Shown here: positions 12,111 through 24,146 of the stretch, one piece after another
How the letters are laid out: each line of letters begins with the position of its first letter
Numbering within the stretch: position 1 is the first letter of the stretch
Notes under the pieces: generated by a model
Told to the model about the DNA's origin: nothing
The model's input: only the letters and a program-made list of their open reading frames with translations
The model's database searches: none
Assembly (NCBI GenBank): GCA_030272585.1
Contig: BSYQ01000003.1
Coordinates: 3,348,001-3,412,000 of the forward strand
DNA: 64,000 nt
Origin: Bryopsis sp. KO-2023
Lineage: Eukaryota; Chlorophyta; Ulvophyceae; Bryopsidales; Bryopsidaceae
Direction: 5' to 3'
Translations under genes and position numbers: made by a program

Positions 12111-12171
12111 ATGAAAATAGTGCGCAACGGTATCATTCAGGTTCGACTCCTGAGGCGCTCTAGAAACGCAA

Positions 12172-12246
12172 AAACATCCCTCATCAGCGAAACACCTCCC
12201 ACCCAAAAACGCAAACATCCCTCACCAGCGAAACACCTCCCACCCA
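12172..12246. repeat. 41-bp tandem repeat, about two units
   Basis: A unit beginning AAACATCCCTCA and containing GCGAAACACCTCCCACCCA is repeated with one difference (ATCAGCG versus ACCAGCG). It lies just downstream of U2. Confidence 0.9.
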
Positions 12247-12998
12247 ACGACAAGCTAAAAATTTTCAACACGTCCTGTTTTTGACCTCTGTTTTGAACGT
12301 GAAATGTCTGTCCCCCCAAAGAAAAAATCGACTTACGAATCGAAAGACCGCTTTGGAAGGTCAACCGACAATCCAGAAACGTTCCCTTACCACTGAGAAC
12401 GTAAATGGGCACCCTCTCATTCGCGAGACGGGAGAGTGCATCGGTTTCTAAGTTGTCTGTGGCATCAACATCTTGAGATGTTTATCTTGCAAAAAAAAGA
12501 CATTCTTTTCTATGCTCAGGAAAACCTTGAAGGGACAGGTTTTTCTGTTTCACTGGTGGTCCAGTGGTGGAAAATTCGATCTCCAGGGTTTTAGTTTAGG
12601 TTAGCCCATCTTTCATATCTTGCAGACCACCTCAAATCAATTTTTGTGTGGCAACAAACCAATATACCAATTTTGGACCCAAATTCCCATCCCACAAACA
12701 GACACATCAAACATACAAGTGCATACATAAATGTCACCCCTTGACAAGGCAATGGAAAAAATGCAAAAACTCAAGACTTTAATCCCAATCATATAATGAA
12801 ATCCATGGTTGATTATGGTTGTAAGACTGGAGCTGTTCCACTTGACCTCCTCTCAATCCTTCCCCCCCTCAAGAAAAAAAGACCCATCACTCCATTTCCG
12901 GATACTTAAAAAAAACAATCAAACTAAAAAACAGTCAAAAACACCGAGTACGGCGGTCAGTAGCCGGTTTGGTGAAATTTGGTGAAGTAAGTTTTGCT
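12247..12998. other. Intergenic region without a recognised gene
   Basis: AT-rich sequence between the repeat downstream of U2 and the 3' end of the minus-strand receptor gene; it should hold the 3' UTR of that gene. No gene or RNA was recognised. Confidence 0.4.
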
Positions 12999-15900
12999 TC
13001 AGGGTTGCGGCTGATCAGGGGTAGTGATTTTGCCCTGCTCTTCTTCTCCTTCTTCCAGCAGTTCCCCAAGGGAAGAAGGTGCTGTCGAAGAAACGCGTCT
13101 GATTGGTCCCAAATTGCCTCGGATTTCTCTTTGAACCCTGATGGTGTGAAATCGTCGGATGGAAGTCGAAGAACTGGAGAGGGATACGTTCCATAGAGGG
13201 GAGGTCATCTCAGCACCGAGTCTTGATTCACTGATCTGCAACCAAACAGAAAGAAAGAAAAAACCTTAATTAATGGCTACGATGTCAGCAAAACTGTGTG
13301 GAGAAAGGAAAAAAAAACGATGAATTTGTGAATTTGTGCATTTGAGCATTTACGATTTTTTTTTGTGCATTCAATGATAGTGAGTACATAAGGTGTGTTT
13401 CACTTTTAATGGGGTCTGACTAGCAGTCGAGTTGGGGATGGACATGTCGCCGAAAATAAAAAAGTCTGTTGGATTTTGAAGGGATGATAAGTGCAACTGT
13501 GAAAAAGCTACATCTGGAAACTCTGTTCCGAAACGGTATTTGTGGCAATGGGTCGTCTGTGCATCGCAAAGATCAACGAACGCACTACTCCAGGGTTGAC
13601 TCGATGCAAAAAAGCAGGGCAAACAAGAAGAAAATTTTTCCAACCAGACACTCCTCATCACCTTTCCCTCCAGTATTTCTCTGGTGTGCATTTCCCCATA
13701 CACTGTTTTCCACCCGGCTCCGATGACGTTGACAAAGAAGTCTCGATCTTGTTTCGATGCCAGTGCAATCCAGTGGGCGACGGCTGCTTGGTCTTTCCAC
13801 ACCAAGTGCTGGTGAATTCCCCCGCGGAGCGATTTGGCCAAGAAGAAATCTTTGTACAAAACCTCGGAGAATTTGGTAAAATGCTCTCTGGCTTCATCGT
13901 CGGCGGTCGCCAAAAAGTCGATTAGCTGGTGGGGACAAGATACAATGTTCAGAAGCAAAATTTTGCAAAATTTTGATGCAAGGTTGAGAAACAACTGGCA
14001 AGATTGCGGAAGGGAAATCATATCATTTTTTGTTGCTGATATGTCGAGACACAGAAAAGGTCCAAAAGAAGGTTATAAGGTTAAAAAACACTTCTGGTTC
14101 ACTTGCTCCACTCTTTTTCGTTTTTTTTTTAATCTATTTTCGCTCCGATTCTTTGAAACCATTTTTGAAAACAGACCAAAAAAAGTAACACTCTTTTTGT
14201 TCATTTATGAACATTTCAGTTCACCATCTCAGCCCATCACCATAAAAAAAAAGACACATCCTTTCTTTAAGAGAGAATTGTAAATCATCCAGTTTCTTAA
14301 TCTCATGTGCGTTCGGCTTCATATACATATACATATATATATATCACCTCTGGGAAATTATCGACCAATCGCCTCCAGAAAACCGCAACCATTTCTTGGG
14401 AAAGGTAAGACATGAAGGAAGCATCCACCACGTAGTCCGCCAGCATCCCGTTCAACTTTTCAAAATCTTGAAAAGTGGTTTTGTCGGCCGTGCGCAGCCA
14501 TCGATACAAAAATTGTGCATCGAAAGTATCATACAGGGTGTCGGAAATATCTCTTTGGGTGGTGTCCAAAGCGCGGGCATGCTTCTTTTTCAATACCTAC
14601 GCAGGAAAACAATTCAAAAAAAAATAAATACAAGAGGGTTTTTTGGGATCGATCTCATTGAATTTGGAAGGGGGGGGGGAAGGAGGAGGGGGTGTTCAAT
14701 ACATGAGAGATATTTGCCATGTCAAAACCCCCCACATTTTTTTGAAGCCAAACTCAAACTCCGAGGACCGCTCACCATAAAACACCAAAGGCATAATTCT
14801 AGAATTCTTCAATACAGAAAGACTGGGGAATTCCAAGCAATTCCCCCATCGACAAATCGCTCACCCACACGCAGGTCTTTCGAATCCACTCCATCAAAAA
14901 CAGCACCAAGAAAACCGCCCACATGGAGGAAACCATGGTGAGCACCACTCCCTCCACCACGGCGACTTTCGACCGAGGGAATTTCGGATTGCTTACGATA
15001 ATTCCCCCGAAAGTCACTGCCAGCAGGACCGTGCTGAGGATCACTTGCAACAGATCCAGCTCCGAAGCCAAAAATGGCCTGGTGTAAACCAACACCAGCA
15101 AATTGATCACCACCACCACTGCTAGAAGAGCCGCAGCCACCATCGCATCGTCGACATACACCGATATCCCGACGAATGCGATTTTTATTGCAAGGTCTGG
15201 GAAAATATGCACACAAAATTAAAAAGAATATTGAATACACACATCCACATCAATTTCCGATTTATTTGTTTGTTTTTTAATCGGCAGGGCAAGTATTTAT
15301 GGATGACTCATGATTTTTTTTTTTTACCTGTATAACAGCTTCCGATTTTCTTTTTGTTTGGATCCATAGCAAGCACCACAGTGCATTCTGAAAGCAGAGC
15401 TATGAGGAAATCAGTGGTTTCTTTTTTTTTATAGAAGAGCAGTGGGGGATGGAGATCCACAGGGGGATTTCACCCTCAATGCAACACATACTATTTAAAA
15501 AAAAACTCACAAGAAAACCAGCCGACCCACCTAGCAGAGGGGTCCAGAAAAATTCCAGTTCGAAGCGGGCATAGAGGAAACCATATCGCTCCAGATTGGT
15601 GGTAATGGCAAAGGTTCCTTTCCAGTGCATTTCGATCAGCTTGTAAGCAACCAGGGCCAGATATCCGACGGTATATGCCACCATCGAAAAAACGGCGATT
15701 CCCCATAAGACTTTATATTTCGAAGAATTGCATTCGATATCAACGCTGGCACTCATTACTCTCTTTCCAGCGATTTCGTCGCACCGAAGCACGTCAAAAT
15801 TGTACCTGCAAAGACATTGAACCTGAGAACAAGCAAAATCTTCACTTTGTTTGTTTTTAGAAATTAAGGTATTTTTAAGGAATTCAGGTATTGTTGGTAT

Positions 15901-18900
15901 AAGAGAGGCGAAAAAAAAATTTGAATTTTTTCCCAGGGTCGATTTTCCGAAGCTTGGGGTTTGATTTTCGCTTCACAATGGGCATCGAATTTATTCCCCT
16001 CAAGAAACCGGTAAACCGCTCTGCTCTATTTACAAAAATTAAGACAAAAAGTTGATATAATTATTGTCAGGTACAGATTCATGTTATGCCAAAATAACCC
16101 CATCTATGGAATTCCATTATCTTGTGTCATTGAATCCGGCCAAAATGCGGAGCCACAACGACACAATCGACAAATCCAAATCCGAACCCTCTAAAGCATC
16201 ATTCTTTGCAGAACGAAAGAAATGGAAAAGCACCTTGTGATTGTTATGTAAGTGATTTCCATGGCTGCCAGCGAGACAGACACCAAGCTGTTCATCATCA
16301 TTTTCCTGTCGGCATCGTTGCGGGGCACCCGATAAATCCGGCAAAGAATTCGGACGAAGAAGTTTCGGGACTTCTCGGAGCTCATCTTGTGCAACATGAT
16401 TCCAATGAAGCGATTTCCAGCAGCCTGATCGAGCGGCCACGCACACACACAGACAATGAATGGAGGATCGAGAATATCGAGGATATCTAAACCGCTATTC
16501 TTTGAGGTCAGGAAGTATTCGATGTTTTTTTTTTCACTGCACATGTGAATGTGAATGGAGGAGGTGCTCATAGGGGTTTTTTAATCGATCAACAGCTGTT
16601 TCACAGTCCAGATAACATGGCACACATCAGTGCATCCGGGCAGGAAAAAAGAGTTGAAAGAGTGAGATCGAAAGCCATATCCACAGCACACACATTATTC
16701 TTATATAATATTTTTTCTATACTATTTTTTTATTTTGGGTTCTTTGTTTCTCGACTATGTTATGCAACAGCTGAAAACGCAGCCCATAGGCAGTGCTTGC
16801 CGATAGATCACGGATTTTAATAACAATACGTGTACGTACGAAGAGAGTCAGACCGACAGGCAGCAGCAATTGGACGATGTAGTTGTGCGTGAAAGACCAT
16901 GGCCCCAAGCAGCTGGGCTCCACAATATCCACATCAAAATCCAGGAAAGACACCACGTTGAAAAACTGACAATCAAAGAGCAGAAAAATAGAGTAAAAAT
17001 CACAGGGAAATAAAGCAAACAAACAAGGCACGCACATATTCCAAACCAAATATTGCTGAAAAACGCCATTCAAGTGTCGAATGACAAAAAGAGAGAAAAG
17101 AATCGCAGCGAACGAAGGAAAGAGAAAAAAACAAAGGTGGTAGGCGCCTCTCGACTAGAATCAGGATTAGGCATCATGGTGGATTGTGCATGTCTTTTTG
17201 AATTTACCTTGGTGGTTGCTGTGGGCCATTTGAGTTGAAGGGAAGCGATGACGTTTAGCAATTGAGCCCAATTCAAAATTCCATTGACGGTTTCGACTTG
17301 GTCTGATACAACTTTGTTGATGGAATACCACACCACGAAAACTCCGATCAACAGCAGCACAGTATCTACTTTGCCCCTGTTTGGAAAGCAAAAAAAAAAA
17401 AATGCAATATATCAAGGATTTATACATGTGGTATTTTTATTATTTCATTTATTATTTCGTTTTCTCCATTTTTCATTTTTTTTTCATTTTCTTCATTTTC
17501 CATTTTTTTTCCATTTTTTTGTTCTTTTCTTGCTTTCTATTTTTTTATTTTCTGTGGAAAAAGAGCCCTTCTTTTTCCATCGACCTGTCAGAATATTATG
17601 GCATTTATAATGTTTAAACTGCATTTTTTTAATTATTTTTTTTTACCACTTACGTGCAAGCATGGCATTCCCCTGCGAGTCTGAAAAACCCATAGGCACA
17701 CACGCTGCAGCCTCGATTTTCGTAGCCCTTGCTGCACAGCTCCTCAAAATTTTCGCTGGTAGCTCCTTTGCAAGCGATTTCAGGATCGCATTCGTACATC
17801 TCCTCCCTGCAGTGCAAAATACAAAAGACTGAGAAAAATTGAACTAAAAACTTCATCGCTGCTTCTTAATAAAAGAAATAAATAAAACAGAAAAAAAAGA
17901 CCCCAGTCAATGAGCACACACACAACCCACCCACCCCCATTTTTACAAAAAATATATAAATAAAATAGAATCATAACATAGAAATACAATTAAATTGAAA
18001 TGACGCAATGTAAGCGAGGTGCATATGTCGGGTGTATTGTCGATCCCCTCCCCTTTTTTCCCACCAACATAATTATATTTTCCCAGATATTGCTTTCTTG
18101 TATATTTTTTTTTTTCACTTTGGCAGAATCAAAAACTTCGTATAAGCACCTGAAGTCATGGTCTGCCCAGAACCCCTTCATAGGATAGGGCAGCGACATT
18201 CGGCCATCACAGATTCCACCTTCAGGGCATTCAAAGCACTCCAACCCAGACTTTTGATCAGGACGGTAAAATCCCTCTTTGCAAACGCATTCCTCCAGAC
18301 TGACGGCACCTCTCACCAGCGTTACGGAATGCACTGCATATTATTTGGATCACACAAAAAAAAACAAAAAAAACATCAGTGTAAAAATACCTCACGGTTG
18401 ATGTCTTTCGCTTTTAGCCATTTTGTTCCCCAAAAAAAAATCTGATTTAAGGGCTTTTTACATGTTATTTTTTTGGGTGTTGTTTTAATTCCAAAATAAT
18501 CTCATTATTTCTACAATTTCTGCAAATGGTATGTGTTCAATGCCCCCCCCAAAAAAAGAATAAAAAATAAAAATTACTGCAGATAATATGGAACATAATT
18601 CAACATACGAATCAAAGTCCGGAACCCCATCCAGTTTGAGCAAAGCAACCATTGAGGGATGAAAAAAAAAATTAAAAATTAAACCTACATGGACAGGGCT
18701 CGCATTTTTGCTGTCCAAACAGCGGGGTGTACTTTCCAATCCCACACAGCTGGCAATCTCCAGGGTAATCAGAAAAATGCCCTGGAGTGCACAAGGGACA
18801 AGGATCGAAGGGATCGGAGCCAGGCTCTCGGCCCAGCGGACATTCCTCTGGCAAAAAAGGATTGCTGGCAGGAAGCCGCATGAGCAAATCGGGCGACGAT

Positions 18901-21111
18901 TGATCCGCGATGCTCAAAGGGAGAATCGAAGTCGACTGAAAGTCCCCGCTAGCATTCAAAACCTGGGGACAGTACCACGTGTTTTGTTCTTCAGCATTTT
19001 CTGATTTGTCAGGATTTTCTGCCATGGGTTCTTTGTACAGATCGGCGCTAGCACGTCTCAGCGTTTCGCTGTAAAAACGTTTTCTTTTTTCACAGAATAT
19101 ATATATATGTTTTTATTGTGGGTTTTTTTTCCTCGAAATTTGAACAGAGGGATTTGCATGCCAGGCATACCTGGACCGTCACTTTGGGATTCAGCTTGTT
19201 CTTTCGCCATTTGTCAAAATATACAGGTCCTGCAATCGTCTCCTCCAAAAAAATGTATTGCATCGTGAACCTCACGCGATCGTATCCGCTTTCCCCTTGG
19301 CCCCCCTCACATCTGCATTTCCACCCAAGAAACCCCCTTCAAAAATTTCATTCAATTCATTTCCTTAGATTTGCTATGTTTTTTCTTTTTCCAGAGGTGG
19401 TGGCAGCTCCAGTCAATAAAAGACATTTTTATTGTTTTTTTTGAACGGGAATAGAAAGGCATGCACCCATTCCTTCTTTTTCCCTGTATTTTGCCAATGA
19501 TATTTCAGCTTGGTGTGCAAATGCCTCCATAATTATGCATGTCAGTCTGTGTGTGTGCGCGCTTCCATTCAAACACATTTTCCCTTACATGATCGCCGAA
19601 GCATTGAAAAGCAGTTGGTCCACATCCCCTCCGGTGTTAGAGATATCGCACCCCAAAAAAGCATCTTGAATGGAGCGCAGCAAAGTATACATAGCCCCAG
19701 AGGTCAACCCCGTCCTCCAATGTGGAGTCGGATCCCTGAACAGCTTCCTGCTCAGGGCCTTGTACTCCTTCATTCCACCAAACAGCTGATAGGTCCCCCT
19801 GTCGGAGAACTGGGCAGTGTGATGCCAGGGAAGAACCGACATAGAAAAGTGTGACATTTCCTTCAGTTCTTTGACGTAATCGGGATCGCCCGGACCTTGA
19901 GTGAAGAAAAGGGCTTTGAATGCTCCGGCGCCCAGAGGGTGTTTGGACGGGTCGCTGTAAGCTTTGGTGAATCGTACGGCATCTTGCTTAGTCATGCAAC
20001 CTGGAATCAAATCAAGGCCAGCAACCTCTATTTCGGTTTCGATATGATCTCTCCACGCCTTTTTCCGTTTTTTCTATTCATAAAATCAACGTATTACCAT
20101 TTTTTCTTGCTACACACATGCAAAAAGCGACAAAAAACCAACTCACCAATAAAAACCTCAGCACGTGCATTTTGTATTTGCCCTATGATGGGCTCCAAGG
20201 CATTTTTGTCAGGGGCTGCGGTCAGTTTTTCTTGATGGACGATGTTCAGGTGCTGGAATGTTTGGAGGTCTTTTCTGATATCCTCGCACATTTGCACCTC
20301 CTCTGGGAGGTCTGATCGGTAAACCATCGACACGTTGCGAATGCCCTGCAAAATGTACATCATCGAAAGTCATGCAAGGAAATGTGCATGCATGCATGCA
20401 TGATAATGATAATGATTACACTGTTGCCTGAGAAGCCGCTGTGCTTGCATGCATGCATGAACCAAGAGGAGGGGTAACGCATAGGAAATCCTGGCCGTAA
20501 GCTTTCACCGCATTCGGGTACTTGTCGGCATTGGGCGGGGAACAAATCGATGACGACTTTCGCGACACAGATGCAGTTTCAAGTCGTCACCAACGAACGA
20601 GGGAATCGCATTCGAGCGCGCGACTCACCAGTCCTGGCAGTAACTCCACAACTTGCCTTGCCGTTGCTTCCGTCCCAGACTGCATCCCAAAAAAGAACTG
20701 CTGGTTCGACTCGAACAGCTTTGGGTTCGTCGCACAACAGTGGAGAAATATTCTCTCCTGTATCGTGGACATTCGAGCCTCGTCGAAGGCAAACTCTTCG
20801 TCATATCCCAGCGCGAAGTGTGCCGCCTGTTCTGTAGAACCGAAAAGATCTCTCCAAGCTGTCAGTCGTGTCGAGGCGTTGGAGGCCACTTCCCTTCTAG
20901 CCACCTTGAAACGGAATTTGAAGCCGCCGAGCTGGAAGCCATCTGTGAAATTACGATCGAACGCCTCCGCGAAGATATCATAGCCTCTGTCTGCCAGCAG
21001 TGAGTCCTCGCTGGAGGGGTTTATCACAACACCAACTCGAAACTCGCCGACACCGGCCGCGATGAACGCCTGGGCAGATAGCAGCGCGCAAATAAGAAGC
21101 CAACGGAACAT
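12999..21111 (-). CDS. Receptor-like protein: binding-protein-like ectodomain, Cys-rich repeats, multi-pass membrane region
   Basis: Read right to left. Start ATG 21109-21111 gives a signal peptide (MFRWLLICALLSAQ), then VGVVINPSSEDSLLADRGYD, typical of the periplasmic-binding/ANF-receptor fold. Later ectodomain exons include 20147-20345, 19589-20000 and 19171-19312. Exon 18688-19068 carries paired cysteines (CPLCTPGHFSDYPGDCQLC) of the GCC2/GCC3 ephrin-receptor-like type; 18150-18334 (CVCKEGFYRPD) and 17654-17806 continue the Cys-rich part. Hydrophobic exons follow near 17213-17378, 16838-16966, 16200-16450, 15520-15790 and 14860-15200, suggesting many membrane spans. Soluble exons at about 14350-14590 and 13440-13930 and a final exon 12999-13237 (ending GKITTPDQPQP) form a cytosolic tail. 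The architecture fits a surface sensor for a small ligand; ligand and signalling are unknown. Several internal borders, especially 20400-20570, 18560-18640 and 16100-16450, are tentative. Confidence 0.7.
20385..20461. repeat. Two (TGCA)n palindromic runs in an intron or exon edge
   Basis: Two runs of TGCATGCATGCATG lie about 50 bp apart and can pair with each other or with themselves. They fall in the receptor gene between ectodomain exons. Confidence 0.8.
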
Positions 21112-21499
21112 AGGCTGCCGGTGTTCGCGAGGGGGGCTTGCGACCCACATCGTTCCTTTTGGGAGTTCATGCGAGTTACGTTGTTTGTTTGCAGATGTAG
21201 AGGGTGTTGCGGTGGCTGGGAAAAAGATGTGGTGAGGCACTTGTCACATCGTAAAAGATCAGTACTTGAGATGGTCCAGTCCCAATTTGAAGGAAGGAAA
21301 AAGGTGGTCTTTACATTCTTCCCAAAAACGACCTTGCATATTCGCAGAGAGAAACCGCAAACCTGGCGCGCATCCCTGTCGATCAGTCACCCAACATGGG
21401 GTCAACAACACAGCGAAAAAGAAACAGGTGGGAGGGTGAAAAAAAACCCCATTGAACGGAGAGATGTAATCATTGATTGATTGATGAGTTGTTTGCCAG

Positions 21500-21823
21500 A
21501 TGCCATCGACACGTCGCCTTGGATCCTATCCACCAGCCATCAAACGACAACACCGAACCAAAACAAAACAAAACACTCTCTTCTGGCTTCTCTCGGCCCA
21601 TCCCTCGCTCGAACTGCATGACAAGCAGGGAGCCCCCAACCAGCCCATGTGTTTGAGATCTTGGACCGTTATCGCGGTGAATCCATTGTTGTTCGTCGGC
21701 TGCGAAGCGCTGTGGCTTCTTCCAATCAACTTGCGAGCCGTTCATGAAAGGTACACTCAGTGGTTTCAATGCCAGTCGCCGGACGATCTACTGAAAGAAG
21801 AATTCGATGATGGCGATAGGTAG
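21500..21823 (+). CDS. Possible first exon or small ORF, unknown
   Basis: An ATG-started frame of 107 codons lies in the divergent gap beside the receptor start. It has a hydrophobic segment (WTVIAVNPLLFVGCEALWLL) and ends in acidic KEEFDDGDR just before a GTAGGG that could be a splice donor. It might be the 5' exon of the F-box-like frame at 22418, but no frame-keeping joint was proved. Treat as a weak candidate. Confidence 0.2.
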   Translation: MPSTRRLGSYPPAIKRQHRTKTKQNTLFWLLSAHPSLELHDKQGAPNQPMCLRSWTVIAVNPLLFVGCEALWLLPINLRAVHERYTQWFQCQSPDDLLKEEFDDGDR

Positions 21824-22417
21824 GGGGGGGGGGAGATATAGGGATCGATGGGGTTTGGGGGGGTGGGGGTGGTGTGCGGAATTTCGAGCGGGGACGATTA
21901 ATTGCTGTGGTGTAGTACCTATTATCTCTTTTTTTTCATCGGAGTCGTTTGCATGCTGAAGCGATTTCGACACGCCGCCAGTGACTGCAAACGAAAAAGG
22001 CCGCGCATTGGTTGAGGGAGAGGTGAGCAGTTGGGATGACCCAAATTCCAGAATATTCCTCAATCACACACTTGCATCAGTCATTGGGGATTTCCCTCAA
22101 CCCCCCCCTCTCTCTTTTTAAACTGATGGCTTACAGGGACTGGAGAGTCGTCTCCTTTGCATACAAAAATTAGAAAACAGAAAGGCTGATTTAGCGGAAA
22201 TAGAGAGAAATGGAAGGTCATGTGAGTACAGCCAGACACTGTTTGGCTTGAATTGAAATGTCCTTCTTTTTTGTTGGAATGCCCTGCATCGCTGAAAGCC
22301 CAATATAACCCATCCACTATTCAAAATGAGTGCTTTATGCAGATATCCTTCGCCTGATGCATTACCATCATCAATTTCACCTGTTTCTAGTTTTGCCAAT
22401 TTCGGTGTTTGCCCTAG

Positions 22418-22843
22418 GGTGCCGCAGCTGAGGAGTCCGAAATGTCGCATCTGTTTGAAGCTAATTTCTTCCCACCCCTGCTCTGCCAGCACCTGTCCGA
22501 CAAGGCCGTCATTCGGCTGAGCTCCTGCAGTCGATCTTTGCACTCCATAGTCTCCCCTGAGGTCAAATCCATCCACAGTCGACGGGTAGTGCAAGGTCTG
22601 GTGGAAGCGAATCTGGAAAACAGCCACCAAATGGATGCCCTGCGCTTTCTCCTATGTCTGTCATACGCATGCTTTCGCTCATGCTTGAAATGGAGCACCC
22701 GTCCTCTGGAAATCTGGATAGCCCAAATGGCTTTCGGGACGAAGGGCTTTCATGCAAACTCTGTGGGATTTAAAAATATTGAGGAAATATTTGGGTACAG
22801 TGAGGATGAGGAAGGGGAGGAGGAATATCCATGGTTTTACTGA
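22418..22843 (+). CDS. Possible F-box-like protein, last exon
   Basis: An open frame follows a plausible acceptor (TTTGCCCTAG at 22408-22417) and runs to a TGA before 22843. Its early part (FEANFFPPLLCQHLSDKAVI, then RLSSCSRSLHSIV) has the hydrophobic and SCSR spacing of an F-box helix set, which would link substrates to an SCF ubiquitin ligase. The C-terminus is acidic (SEDEEGEEEYPWFY). Upstream exons were not settled; an in-frame ATG at 22442 could also be the start of a short single-exon protein of 133 residues. Function is an inference from weak similarity. Confidence 0.35.
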   Translation, partial: GAAAEESEMSHLFEANFFPPLLCQHLSDKAVIRLSSCSRSLHSIVSPEVKSIHSRRVVQGLVEANLENSHQMDALRFLLCLSYACFRSCLKWSTRPLEIWIAQMAFGTKGFHANSVGFKNIEEIFGYSEDEEGEEEYPWFY

Positions 22844-24146
22844 GCATAGATTAGAAAAAAAAAGTACTCAAAAACAACTAGACAATTTCAGGGATAGTTC
22901 AAGGGCTTTTACCAGGAGGGTTTTTTTTTAATCTTTTAATCTTTGGAATTATTATTTTTTTTCTCAGACGATGGGTTTTTTTAAAAAGCATTGTGGAAAT
23001 CAGCTGCAGGATTGGTCGCTACGGTTGTACAGTGTGTTCTTTTTTTTTCCTTGTGGGTGCTCAGCGGAGGTTAATTTTTTTTTATATATTATTATGCCTT
23101 TTTGAATGAAAATTTAATGGGATGTTGAGGGAGGGGAAAAATCATCAGGATTCGACCAGTGTCGAAAAACACATGTTCCAATTTCTTTTTCTTTTTCCCC
23201 TTTTTTTTCTGTTGGTTTTTCCCCTGAATGGGAGAGAGCTGGCTGTTCGACTCGATTTTGCATGCTTTGTTCTGAAAGATTTTGCGTCAGGGGGGGGTGG
23301 GATGCCTGTTGGATATAGTTTTGTTGAGATGCGGCAGGGGAGCTCCACATTAATAATCTGTGCTGATCGTTTTTGTTAATTTTTTGGTTTTAGTTTTTTT
23401 TTCCACAAATAATGATGCCGGGAATTTGAATGGAAAGTGAAATTTAAAAATAGAAAAAAAGAGATTTGCGAATAGCTAGAACTGTCAATCGACAGGAAAT
23501 GTCGAGGGGGGATGAACAGCACAGGGTTCTTTGTATCTAAAAGGGGTGACTTGGAGGGGGCGGGAGGGGGGGGGGGTCTACCCAGCGTTGAATTCGATGG
23601 AAGGTTTTAGATACTTGAATTATGATCGGCAGAGAGGTGGACCCCTGCCACTGAATTGCATCGTGGACGGGCTACATAAAGGCATTCAGAATGGATGTAA
23701 AAAACACTTGTGGGGCAAAAATTACCTGTGTTTCAACCAAAAACTGTCAACTGTTTGTGTCGAGGTCGTGTGTGGTTTTGGCTTAGAAGCAGAAGAGCAG
23801 TGAGTTGAGTTGAGGAGAAGCACCAACAAAACAAAACGCACCCCTATTTTTTGTTCGAACCTCTATTTTTCTGCTTTTTGGTCTGCTGCTCAGCAGCACA
23901 ACCCAAACAACCTGTCCAATCTTTACTTTGGGGCCGAATTCCTGCATGCATTTGAAAAAATGCATGCAAGCACATCCATATCGAAATCAGAAATCACTTT
24001 TTTTGTACAATTTCACTACTATAAAAAAAGTAGTGAAATACTAGTAGTGAATATACACTGGATACTACTATACCTGCAGTATCCATACAAACATTTTTTT
24101 TTGGGGGGGGGGGATCAAGAAAAGATGACGTAATAATGACGAAGAG
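22844..24146. other. Intergenic region with a small inverted repeat
   Basis: T-rich and G-rich low-complexity sequence. A perfect 10-bp inverted repeat (TTTCACTACT at 24011-24020, AGTAGTGAAA at 24029-24038) is followed by more TAGTAGTGAA/ACTACTATA words. No gene was recognised. Confidence 0.5.

Noticed and set aside
20385..20461. CATG/TGCA runs as a CRISPR-like or regulatory array
   Set aside because: Simple tetranucleotide microsatellite; no spaced repeats.
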